NCBI GenBank assembly: GCA_029964075.1 | Contig: CM057148.1 | Span: forward strand, 27,149,916-27,213,915 | Source of the DNA: Patiria pectinifera | Lineage: Eukaryota; Echinodermata; Asteroidea; Valvatida; Asterinidae | Reading direction: 5' to 3' | DNA: 64,000 nt | The notes under the pieces: generated by a model | Databases searched by the model: none | The model's input: only the letters and a program-made list of their open reading frames with translations | What the model was told of the DNA's origin: nothing | Position numbers and translations under genes: made by a program | Shown: positions 22,002 to 32,927 of the stretch, one piece after another | Numbering within the stretch: the first letter of the stretch is position 1 | Layout of the letters: each line of letters opens with the position of its first letter

Positions 22002-22715
22002 TCTTTTCATCCCACAAAGTACCTTTGCTACCGATTGACCGATTGCTTGACATGGGTGTTTGGTGTCCTGTCAATGGATCACAACACACTTGTCTTTCGG
22101 TATCTCTTCGTCATCTTCAATGCCCTTCAGGTAAAAACACTTGATTTCATGCTTGTGATTTTAATACAACTTTTGCTAAATAAATGGATCGCATGATGTA
22201 TAATGTTGTTGTAACGATATGAAGAAATACTGTGACAGTGACATTCCTTATCACTATAATTGAAGTTATACTGTTTTTATCACGCCAATGTTAATTTAAT
22301 TAATCAACAATGCACTACATTGAATTTTCAGCTCAATTTAAAAGTAAGTACAACAGCTGTACCATATTGTTGATCCCTTCTTTCGTTTACGCAGGGGGTG
22401 TTCATTTTCCTGATCTACTGCGCCTTTAACAGTGAGGTAAGATTACTATCAAATGCAACTAATTTCAATAAAATTGTGCAGGGGCCGACTCGAACCCTTG
22501 TTATAAATTACAAAAATGTCTCAATCAATAGGTAGCATGGATGTTACAAAATATGTTATTTGTGACAAAATAAATGCGCGATTCAATGACGTCGACATGT
22601 TCGTTTTGCACTGCAGGTTCGAAGTGCAATCCAGCGAAGCAGGGAAAAGCGCGCCCTCACTCGTGGAGATGCAATCTCGAAAGCTTCGACTGCTGAGAAC
22701 TACGGCTATGCTTTG
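22002..22715 (+). pseudogene. Adhesion GPCR tail exons, copy 3
   Basis: Homologous to 6166-6850. Exon A (22002-22130) carries a small tandem duplication (ACCGATTG twice) that adds 4 bp and shifts the TM6 frame. Exon B (22395-22436, GVFIFLIYCAFNSE) is intact. Exon C (22617-22715, acceptor CACTGCAG, donor GTACGT) is the only intact copy of the juxtamembrane exon: VRSAIQRSREKRALTRGDAI followed by SKASTAENYGYAL, basic as expected after TM7. The C-terminal tail exons are missing: about 1.9 kb present in copies 1 and 2 is absent between about 22812 and 22815. Not able to encode a normal receptor end. Confidence 0.8.
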
Positions 22716-22924
22716 GTACGTTCTCTCGTTTCTGATGAAACATCCTGATTTCTATATTTCTGAGTTCAACAGTTTGTCATGATATCCACCTTTCAATCTT
22801 CATTTGAATTTAATGAACTCTCTAAAAATAAAATAATAAAATGTAAATAGTATTGAGTTCATGTCGAAAATAATATGCTACGTAAGGACAATCAGTGAAC
22901 TCCAGCGAGCTTCAAACAATGTCA

Positions 22925-25900
22925 TCTCAAAAATTAAGAAATGCATTAAATTGAACGGTGGCCAGATGATTTATCATGAAAAATAGACAAACTAGACAGA
23001 AGATTAAGACAAAATATTGTTTTTCTCTCCCTCAACAGTGTCTTGTTTCAACCCCGGGGAAAAACTTGGGGAGAGCATGCAGTCCCAGTCCAAACAGACC
23101 ATTTTCCTGACTTTTTGCACGGAAACGATAGTCACGTCGACAAATAATCTCAAAAATTAAGCAATGCATTTAATTTAACGGTGGCCAGGTGATTTATCAT
23201 GAAAAAAAAAACTAGACAGCAGATTTATACAAAATACTGTTATTCACTCCCTCAACAGTGTCTTTTTTCAACGCGGGAAAAATTTCGCGAGAGTTTGCAG
23301 TCCCAGTCCAAACAGACCGTTTTCCTGATTTTTTTGCACGGAAACGATAGTCACGACGACAAATTATCTCAAAAACTAGGCAATGGATTGAATTGAACAG
23401 TAAGCAAGTGATTTATCATGAAAAATATACAAACTAGACAGAATATTTAGACAAAATATTGTTTTTCTTCCCCAAAACAGTGCCTTGTTTTAACCAGGGG
23501 AAAAACTTTGCGAGAATATGCAGTCCCGGTCCAAACAGACCATTTTCCACACTTTTTGCACGGAAACGATAGTAACGTCGACACAATATCTCAAAAATTA
23601 AGCAATGCATTTAATTGAACGGTGGCCAGATGATTTATCGTGAAAAATAGACAATTTAGACAGAAGATGTAGACAAAATATTGTTTTTCTCTATCTCAAC
23701 AGTGCCTTTTTTCAACTCGGGGAAAAGCTTGGGGAGAGTATGCTGTCCCAGTACAAACAAACCATTTTCCTTACTTTTTGCACGGAAACGATAGTCACGT
23801 CTACAAATTATCTCAAAAATTAAGCAATGCATTGAATTGAACTGTCGCCAGGGTGATTTATCATGAAATATAGACAAACAAGACAGAAGATTTAGACCAA
23901 ATATTGTTGTTCTCTCCCTCAACAGTGTCTTGTGTCAACGCGGAGAAAAACTTGGCGAGAGTGCAGTCCCAGTCCAAACAGACCATTTTCTACACTTTTT
24001 GCACGGAAACGACTGTCACGTCTACAAATTATCTCAAAAATTAAGCAATGCACTAAACTGTACTGTGGCCAGGTGATTTATCATGAAAAATAGACAAACT
24101 AGACAGAAGATTTAGACAAAATATTGTTGTTCTCTCCCTCAACAGTGTCTTGTGTCAACGCGGAGAAAAATTTGCGAAGAGCATGCAGGCCCAGTCCAAA
24201 CAGACCATTTTCTACAATTTTTGCAGTGAAACGATAGTCACGTCTACAAATTATCTCAAAAATTAAGCAATGCACTCAATTGGACTGTGGCCATGTGATT
24301 TGTCATGAAAAATAGACAAACTAGACAGAAGATTGAGACAAAATATTGTTTTACTCTCCCTCATCAGTGTCTTGTGTCAACCCGGGGAAAAACTTGTCGA
24401 GAGTTTGCAGTCCCAGTCCAAACAGACCGTTTTCCTGATTTTTTTTGCAGGGAAACGATAGTCACGTCGACAAATTATCTCAAAAATTAAGCAATGCATT
24501 TAATTGAACAGTAAGCAAGTGATTAATCGTGAAAAATAGACAAACTAGACAGAATATTTAGACAAAATATTGTTTTTCTCCCCCTCAACAGTGCCTTGTT
24601 TTAACCAGGGGAAAAACTTTGCACCTCGACAAATAATCTCAAAAATTAAGCAATGCATATAATTGAACGGTGGCCAGATGATTTATCATGAAAAATAGAC
24701 AATTTAGACAGAAGATGTAGACAAAATATTGTTTTTCTCTAACTCAACAGTGTCTTTTTACAACCCGGGCAAAAACTTGGGGAGAGTATGCAGTCCCAGT
24801 CCAAACAGACCATTTTCCTTACTTTTTGCACGGAAACGATAGTCACGACATAAAAATATCTCAAAAAGTGAGCAATGCATTTAATTGAACAGTAAACAAG
24901 TGATTTATCATGAAAAATAGACAAACCAGACAGAAGATTTAGACAAAATATTGTTTTTCTCTCCCTCAACAGTGCCTTCTTTCAACCCGGGGAAAAACTT
25001 GGCGAGAGTATGCAGTCCCAGACCAAACAGACCATTTTCCTCACTTTTTGCACGGAAACGATAGTCACGACGACAAATTATCTCAACAATTAAGCAATGC
25101 ATTAAATTGAACGGTGGCCAGGTGATTTAAAATAAAAAATAGACAAACTAGACAGAAGATTTAGACAAAATATTGTTTTTCTCTCCCTCAACAGTGCCTT
25201 CTTTCAACTCGGGGAAAAACTTGGCGAGAGTATGCAGTTCCAGACCAAACAGACCGTTTTCCTTACTTTTTGCACGGAAACGATAGTCACGACGACAAAT
25301 TATCTCACAAATTAAGCAATGGATTGAATTGAACAGTAAGCAAGTGATTTATCATGAAAAATAGACAAACTAGACAGAAGATTTAGACAAAATATTGTTT
25401 TTGTCTCCCTCAACAGTGTCTTGTTTCAACCCGGGGAAAAAACTTGGGGAGAGTATGCAGTCGCAATCAAAACAGACCATTTTCCTTACTTTTTGCTAGG
25501 AAACGATAGTCACGTCGACAAATTATCTCAAAAATTAAGCAATGCATTTAATTAAACAGTAAGCAAGTGATTTATCATGAAAAATAGACAAACTAGACAA
25601 AAGATTTAGACAAAATATTGTTTTTCTCTCCCTCAACAGTGCCTTGTTTCAACCCCGGGAAAAAACTTGGGGAGAGTATGCAGTCCCACTCCAAACAGAC
25701 CATTTTCCTCACTTTGTGCAGGGAAACGATAGTCACGACGACAAATTATCTCAAAAATTAAGCAATGCATTTAATTAAACAGTAAGCAAGTGATTTATCA
25801 TGAAAAATAGACAAACTAGACAGAAGATTTAGACAAAATATTGTTTTTCTCTCCCTCATCAGTGTTTTGTTTCAACCCGGGGAAAAACTTTGGGAGAGTA

Positions 25901-26160
25901 TGCAGTCCCACTCCAAACAGACCATTTTCCTTACTTTTTGCACGGAAACGATAGTTACGTCGACAAATTATCTCAAAAATTAAGCAATGCATTTAATTGA
26001 ACAGTAAGCAAGTGATTTATCATGAAAAATAGACAAACTAGACAGCAGATTTAGACAAATTATTGTTTTTCTCTCCCTCAACGGTGCCTTGTTTCAACCC
26101 CGTGGAAAAATTTGGGGAGAGTATGCAGTCCCAGTCCAAACAGACCATTTTCCTTACTTT
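22925..26160. repeat. Satellite array, ~220-bp units, ~15 copies
   Basis: Head-to-tail units containing TTTATCATGAAAAATAGAC, AAAATATTGTTTTTCTCTCC, CAGTCCCAGTCCAAACAGAC, TGCACGGAAACGATAGTCAC and CAAAAATTAAGCAATGCATT. Units differ by point changes and short indels; one unit is short near 24600. Spacing is about 220 bp, close to a nucleosome repeat. The array lies between GPCR copy 3 and FTO. ORFs of 60-90 codons recur per unit on both strands and are products of the repeat. Confidence 0.95.
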
Positions 26161-26706
26161 TGGCTTTGGGCGATCTCTTACAGTGTACTAAGCTCTTGGA
26201 TTCGAACGCCGGCTAAATTTATGCCCTCCTTCAAAACATTTAATAGATACATGCCCACTTTTAAATAATCAGAAACAGTTTTGATGTTGTCAGCAATCAA
26301 ACCAGATAGCATATAGTCAAACCAGATAGCATATAAGATATTCAAACCAGATAGCATTTATAAGACTGAAGTTTCACTTCTTGTTAACTGTTCGTGATAG
26401 GCCTACAAATATCTTCATTCGTTATACAGTGTTCAAATATTCGTGACTCGAATTGACTCAATCTACATATTTGACTCGACTTGACACAACTCGACTGCAC
26501 TCTGTGACTCTACTCGACCTTCTTGGCCTAACGACTTGACTGGACTCGAGTCAATGCTTTAAAATAACTCAAAATGACTTGAGTCACTGAACTTGTGTCT
26601 CAAAAAAATTGATACAAATGTATCAAAATAAGTTACCCCTTGTTTACATAGACATATATGCATTTTTCATAAAATAACAATTGGTTATTTTGCCTCTGCA
26701 AAACAG
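26161..26706. other. No exon seen; TGACTCGA-type simple repeat
   Basis: 26440-26590 holds irregular repeats of GACTCGA, GACTTGA and ACTCGAC. A triplicated CAAACCAGATAGCAT lies at 26298-26360. The first coding exon of FTO, expected upstream of 26707, was not found here. Confidence 0.55.
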
Positions 26707-29700
26707 ATGCGAGAGAAGTATTTCAACTTTGCACATGAACCCAGCAGCTGTATTCCAACATCCCTACAGAAGGAACTGCCCTGAGCGTTGAACATACTCC
26801 ATCACCATGGTTACTTCTATCGGGACTGGTGAAGGTCAAGGGTCAAACAGTCCAGACGCCAGTGTCGCGTACTCTGATTGGTGAACCCGAGACAACATAC
26901 AAGTACCTGGGCTTGCGCCTCTTTGCAATCCCATGGTGCTTCGGGGATCATCAAGTGGAGAGCGAGGTCGAAGTGGCTTGTGGGATTATTGGAAAGCTCA
27001 ACGAGCATTTCAAAGCCTTCTCTAGGAAGTTACTGCTTGAAAGAACAGCAGAAAAGACTAAGCCTCAGTCGTGTATCTCCCAAGGAGCTGCACAAAGTCC
27101 TCTACATCACAGTCCATGTGAGGAGACTAAGAGTTGTTCAGAACAAAAGCCGACAACTTCTCGCCCATCCATCGAAGAGGGAACCGATTTCAATGTTGTG
27201 CTCATCAACTACATGGACCCAAAGGATCCAGACCTGAGATTGAAGGCAGAGCCTTATTATGGGATGGGCCCTCTGGCTGTCAGCTGGCACATGGATAGTA
27301 ATCTGGTCCGGGGCTCCACTGTGGCTGTATACAATCACACCTGCTCATCAGGTAATAATAATTGGCCATATATCTGATCCTCAATGATCTTTTTCTGGGG
27401 GAAAATGGTGTACCCGGTTAAGACAGAATTTTGAGTAGAATTCTGCCTTTGGCTTTGCATCAGATTAATACATACATATTTAACAATTGTTGACTGCTGT
27501 GATGTGGGATATGACATTTTTAACACCCGAGGACACATAGCACCGGAGGCGAATGCGCCCCGAGGGGGTAAAAAAAACAGCATAAATATATCCCACATCA
27601 CAGCAGTCAACAATTGGTTTGTTATCTCATGCCAATAACTGAAAAAGATAAATAATAGTAACTTTACTGTGTGAGAATTAAATTAAATCACTGCGATGTA
27701 ACCTTTGATAACTGAACATTTGACGTACGTTGCAGTTCTCATTGCACAAAGGTAGCACGCCGGCAGGTTCCACACGCGCGCACAACGTGCGCAGTGGATG
27801 CAGTGCGATATCACCTTCGGTGTGTGACATGCATTTTTATTGTCCAGACACGTGGCCGTCCTTGACCAATGAAATTACAGTATCCAAGCACATGATGTAA
27901 CAATACTTGTTGTTAACTGTACTGCAACTATATTGAACCTGACGATTTAAAGGCAATGATTATGACATCATGAAAGTTCTGTCTTAACACATACATGACA
28001 TAAGGAAAATTATGCAGAGATTAGTCAATCACAAGTCAAAAAGGATGGACAATGAACAAATTATTTGCAGTAATTGCAGAAGTTCATTTGAATAGTTTGT
28101 CTTTTGACTTTAGACTTGAGACTGAACGACTCGTGATTGACTTGTGATTGACTTGTGATGAAATTGTGATTGACTTGTGATGAACTTGTGATTGACTTGT
28201 GATGAACTTGTGATTGACTTGTGATGAACTTGTGATTGACTTGTGATGAACTTGTGATTGACTTGTAATGAACGTGTGATTGACTTGTGATTGACTTGTG
28301 ATTGACTTTGAACTTTGTGATTCAAGGAACGATGAAAGGCGTGGCACGCAATCTTCGTGCACATAATTTTTCGAAATATTTCCAGATGTTAATTCCTGTG
28401 TTTTAAACCTGCAACAGATGGAGACAGTTCAAGCGACTCCTCTGATTGGATGGTTGGCCTCAAGGTGTCATGGGATATCGAGACACCAGGCGTGGCCGTA
28501 CCTCTACAAACTGGCGAGTCATACTTCATGTTGGGGGATCTGAATGATACACATCAGCATTGTGTAGTGGCTGGTGGCCAGGCTAGGTTCAGCACAACTC
28601 ACCGAGTTGCTGATGTAAGTTTTGGTTAGCTTTAACCCATCAGCATTGTGGGGTGGCTGGTGGCCAGGCCAGGTTCAGCACAACTCACCGAGTTGCTGAT
28701 GTAAGTTTTGGTTAGCTTTAACCCTTTAAGCCCTATTCACACTAGAGATTCTCAACCCGGGTTAAACTCAACCCTGGGCGAACCCAGTGCCACTCTGGGT
28801 TGAGTTTTTTTTTATTTTTCAACCCTGCATTCAATCCCGCATCATTTCACACTTGTTTCATGCAAATCAAGCTAATCATGTTCAGTTACTGCTGTTTTGA
28901 AACCCTGGCAAAAATTTCAACCTTGGTAAAAAATCTCAACCCTGGTCTGGAGCAGGGTTGAGTTCAACCCGGGGCAAAATCAATCTCGGGGTTGACGCAG
29001 GGTTGAAATTCTTCAAGTGTGAAACGCTGCATGTTTTCAACCCTGCGTCAACCCTGCGTCAACCCCGAGATTTGTCTAGTGTGAAAAGGGCTATAGTCAC
29101 TGTAGCACCCAAAACCACCCCGCCTATAACTCACTGTTACGCCCGAAACCGCCCTAGCATTCTATGGGTTTATTGATTCTTAAGTGAATAAACACAAATA
29201 CAATGTAATTAGGTGCGATTGGGTTAAAGAGCAACTGACTTTTATAAAATAAATTTTCCAACCCAAATCATATTCATTGCTCTTAAGCCAAAATGACTAA
29301 AATCCATAATTTTAGCCAAAACAAGAGTTATTTGACAAAAAATTACAGTTTAATATATTACATCTCACTAACACCACTCAAATGAAAGGCCTTGTCCCCT
29401 TTAATTTGACACCTTATTTGAGGTTATGATGCTTGTAGTTCTGAAGACTTCTTAGATTTTCCACTTTTCAGACATGTCCACTTTTGCTTGGAATTGCCCA
29501 ATAAGGGATCATTCAAAGAAACAGTTTAACTCCTATGCTATATTTGATGATATTTAAACAAAGGAACATCAGAGATGCAGTTTTCATTGCATCTGCAACC
29601 CCTTCCTGATCATGGTAATTGGCATAGTGAGTGATAGATTTACCAGTTTTGAAACTTAAACAATGACAAACATTTATTTAGGCCAATCAACATTGACTTT

Positions 29701-32222
29701 TAGGTTTTCACCACTCAAAATAGAAACAGATCGGTCGGGAGGGGAATCTTAAGTTTATATTTAATAAATTCCACTTCTTCACATTCACAGTGAATTGAGG
29801 GGACAATATCAGATAAACTTAAAAACAAGACACAACAAACATGAAAACAACTTAATTCGTTAATATTTAGTACCAGTCAGCTGTTTAACAACCTAGGGTT
29901 TGTGTCTAGAATTTAGAAAGGGTAATGAACCTCACAGTGCGACCGTGCCTGTGGATTTGGTGAGAATCTTGTCTGGAAAATACACTTTTTTTGAGGAAAA
30001 AATACACTTTCAGAAAAAAATATTAAGTATAAAAAAATCAGGGCAGGAGTGAAAATCAAGGAGGGAGGTGATGAAAACCTAAAAATCAACGTTGATTGGC
30101 CTTATTTATTTTTTCCTCTCAGTGCAGTCAAGGAACTCTTCCATACATCCAGCGCCGATGCAAAGAGGCACTGAGTAACCTTGGTGAAACTGAGAATGGA
30201 GAATATAAACTGACATCTTTGGCCGCTGACCATCTTGAGTTGACTGAAACTATACATAATGAGGTGAATAGTGAGTATTCAGCAAAACTCAAACCTCACA
30301 AGTTTGAGCCCAAGTCTAGAGTGGTTTGCCTGAATCCCATTTTGTGTACCAAAAATTTGGTTTTGAGAGGATGCTTTAAATTACTTCATGGGAAGAAACC
30401 GTTTTTTTTCAGAGTCTGATTTCTATCTAGAGTTTTAATAGAAATGTCCAGAATGTTTTTAAAATCCTGAGTTTTTTTTATTTGGGGGTAATGTCTAGCA
30501 TTTACATGTGGGGAGCTTTGAAGCCATTGACCTATCGCCATTTGCAAGTAAGCTGCGCCCCTTAGACAACCCTACGGAATTTTTGTACGCTAAGTTTTGT
30601 TTGTCTCAGATTTTGCGCGTTCTGCATCCATTTGTATATCATGTAATTGGACAATATTTCACAAGCTGGGTTGACGCGATTTTAACGTGATTCTACCGCA
30701 ATAGGTCAATTCTGGCGAAAGTGCCCTTTTTAAAATCAATTTAAAATTGGGGAAAAAATGAATGCCATTATTTTGTATTATTTGTAGGTGGAGTTTGAAT
30801 GGCTCCGTCAATTCTGGATGCAAGGATCTAGGCATGCCGTTGAGAGGAAGAGCTGGGTACCAGCTATGGAGGACCTGGAGGCTGATTGGCACAAGATGGA
30901 ACACATGGTAGGTTGGGACCAGTGATAAGAGATTAACAGTGTAATTAACAGGGCTATACTTGAAGTGTCATCTTGTTTTAAAATTCTGGTTTGGAGTGTG
31001 TTGAATAGCAAATTTGTGTGGTTTTTTTTCTGACAGACAAAACTTGCGGTCCAGGAAGCGAATGTTCTTGATGGTGAAGAAGGTTCCACAATTGCTGAGG
31101 TGCTTCTCCCACATCTTGAAGAAAGACAGAAGTTGAGACAGGAATGTCTTGATAAGTAAGCCTCAGTGATGTCTACCTCTTTAAGTTTTTTTGCTGCTCT
31201 CTGCCTGCCTGTTCTAATCAGTCAGTGAGATGGGTAACCAGTCTGATTCACAGGTAGTGGTGGGAGAAATAAGAGATTTCAAAATCCAGATATCTTAATT
31301 TGTTTATTCCAAGCGATTAACGCTTATCCGATTTCACCTCAAGTTTGCATTCTGCTCACGGTCATTCCAACAAAAAGTGAAGAAAGAGGTGCCGTATGCA
31401 ATGCTGTTCACAATGATTTGGTGTAGTTTGCGGGATTCAATGACCACTAGGCCTCCACAAAAAAACACTCCAGAGGTGTATTGTTGAAAAAATGGGTGGG
31501 AACGTTAGTGAATGAATGCCCTTACAATCAGAGACCATGGAGCAAATGGGGGATGTTCCAGTTGTTTTCTTTAGCTTGTGTAACAAGAAATCGGAAGGCG
31601 TAATTGTTGTGCTGACTGAAAGTCCGGATTTGAATCCCATCACAATTCACAAGTGACAGTCTGTCAGTCAGTCGGGGAGTCAGTCAGTGGGGTGTCAGTC
31701 AGTGGGGGAGTCTGTCCGTCAGTCAATGTGTCGGTCAGTCGGGTGGGGGGGGGGGGGAGTCAGTCAGTCAATCAAACAGTTAGTTACAAAGAGGACTCTA
31801 GATTGGCCCTCTCTGGGACCACAGCCAAAATTTAAAAAAAAAAGGCATGATTGAACTCTTCTCTTGTCAGGCAATTTTCAAATGAAATTGCCACAATAAA
31901 GATATTAAAAGTTTTGTGGCCTGTTTTAAGTCTTCATGTTAATATAACCGTTCAGTTGAAAGAATGTACAGACAAGTTGACTTTGCCTTTTGACCTTGAA
32001 AATTTCAATTTCTGTTCTTGCAGATTTTCACCCAAGATCTTAGAGACAATGCATGCAGACTTCTTGCCCATCCACAGACCCAAGTGGGAGGATGAAGACC
32101 TCTCTCGACCTTTACCCTTTGACCTCAGCAATATTATCAGCAAGATGAGACTAGTCACTAAGCATGGGAAGAAAAGTTGTATCAGTGACTCTGAAAGTTC
32201 TGACAGTGATTACCACAGCTGA
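26707..32222 (+). CDS. FTO: FTO-like 2-oxoglutarate dioxygenase, copy 1 (damaged)
   Basis: Six exons: 26707-27351, 28418-28614, 30123-30263, 30788-30907, 31037-31155, 32024-32222, all with GT/AG ends and matching phases. Clear FTO landmarks: TPVSRTLIGEPETTYKYLGL and RLFAIPW (base-binding region), FNVVLINYMDP, SWHMDSNLV (iron HxD), SYFMLGDLNDTHQHCV (second iron His) and ARFSTTHRVAD (2OG-binding Arg, Ser, Arg). The C-terminal helical domain follows (EFEWLRQFWMQGSRH; PLPFDLSNIISKMRL) and an acidic Ser/Asp tail. The family demethylates m6A/m6Am RNA and related bases in the nucleus. The first exon seen has a TGA where copy 2 has TGG (near 26783) and lacks one G near 26829, so its N-terminal part is out of frame; translation from 26829 stays open. 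The N-terminal coding exon is not seen. Confidence 0.88.
27484..27616. mobile_element. Perfect-arm hairpin element in FTO intron
   Basis: Left arm CAATTGTTGACTGCTGTGAT continuing GTGGGATAT is mirrored without mismatch by the right arm ending at 27616, about 29 bp per arm with a ~75-bp loop. It ends a longer repeat (to about 27930) related in reverse to 7680-8160. Also at 58324-58458 in copy 2. Confidence 0.8.
28131..28307. repeat. 22-bp minisatellite in FTO intron
   Basis: About eight head-to-tail copies of TGATTGACTTGTGATGAACT plus TG, with variants. The antisense ORFs reading HKSITSQSQVN repeats are products of it. Copy 2 has it at 58985-59143, somewhat shorter. Confidence 0.9.
28552..28723. 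repeat. 86-bp tandem duplication of an FTO exon end and donor site
   Basis: 28552-28637 and 28638-28723 are near-identical; each contains CACCGAGTTGCTGATGTAAG, the end of exon 28418-28614 with its 5' splice site. Using the second donor would read through GTAAGTTTTGGTTAG and meet a stop, so the first donor at 28615 must be used for FTO. Both FTO copies carry it (59384-59555). Confidence 0.92.
28729..29092. mobile_element. MITE in FTO intron
   Basis: Ends AGCCCTATTCACACTAGA and TCTAGTGTGAAAAGGGCT are inverted repeats with one mismatch; 364 bp. Inside are several CAACCCGGG / CCCGGGTTG and CAACCCTGCGTCAACC motifs that can fold. The small ORF starting near 28958 is part of the element. Copy 2 is at 59561-59923. 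Confidence 0.8.
31643..31785. repeat. CAGT-type simple repeat with G-run, FTO intron
   Basis: GTCAGTCAGTCGGGGAGTCA and similar words repeat irregularly, with a run of about 13 G near 31746. The copy in the second FTO gene (about 61150-61283) is longer by one or two units. Confidence 0.85.
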
Positions 32223-32365
32223 CAACTTGTCACTTCTCAATGCATTGTGCAAACCTCCCTCAAATCGGACACATTATGGGCTGTTTCCTCTACTGCCAGT
32301 GTCTTTTATTTGCTAAATCTGAATTGAATGCATAAAGATATTGCTTACCGAAATTCCGAAAGTAA

Positions 32366-32371
32366 AATAAA
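32366..32371 (+). terminator. Probable FTO polyadenylation signal
   Basis: AATAAA 144 bp after the FTO stop codon. In copy 2 the same place reads GATAAA. Others could be used; only about 700 bp separate the FTO stop and the aquaporin ATG. Confidence 0.4.
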
Positions 32372-32927
32372 TTGTATGACAGGTAAATTTTATAAAAGCT
32401 ATATTTTAAATATATTTAATCATAATGTTCTTTAATCAAACTATTCAGTTATTGAAGAGTCGATCCTGTATGTATTTTGTTCTTATTTAAAGGGATAATT
32501 TAAATTCCATCAGTTTTACAGTAAAGTTTTTATTTTCAGTTGGTACTTTACCGTCTGTAGTCACTTAGGTAATTTGTTTTACCAATTATGTTTACCAGTG
32601 CAGATGAATTAAAGTTTTGACTTTGACCCATTATGAAGCAGAGTCCATAATGTATTAGTTTCTTGTGTGTTGAAACTAGTTGTATATGAGCTACTAGCTA
32701 ATCGTTGTCAAAACCCTACTTGATAATGGGAGTATTGGATAAGGATCTCTTCGTTATTAAAGCTGCCAAAATTGGGTCGTCAATTTAATCTCATTAGCCG
32801 CTCACAAGATTAATAGCAAATACGTTATGACTACATGATGTGCATGAACTTTGCATGATGTGCGTCATGGTCGGAGTGGAACAAACGAATTGTGTTTTTA
32901 TGAGATGAATGAATTCTGTCTGCCAAA

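Noticed and set aside
22925-26160. Genes from the 60-90 codon ORFs in the 220-bp satellite
   Set aside because: They recur once per unit on both strands with frame breaks and no domain.
26878-27338. Alternative-frame ORFs over the first FTO exon
   Set aside because: The FTO frame carries the conserved motifs; the others are shadows in both copies.
28084-28364. SQVNHKS-type repeat proteins, minus strand
   Set aside because: Direct products of the 22-bp minisatellite in an FTO intron; the same applies to 58915-59196.
28600-28723. A second FTO exon from the duplicated donor region
   Set aside because: It has no acceptor of its own, and reading into it meets a stop at once.
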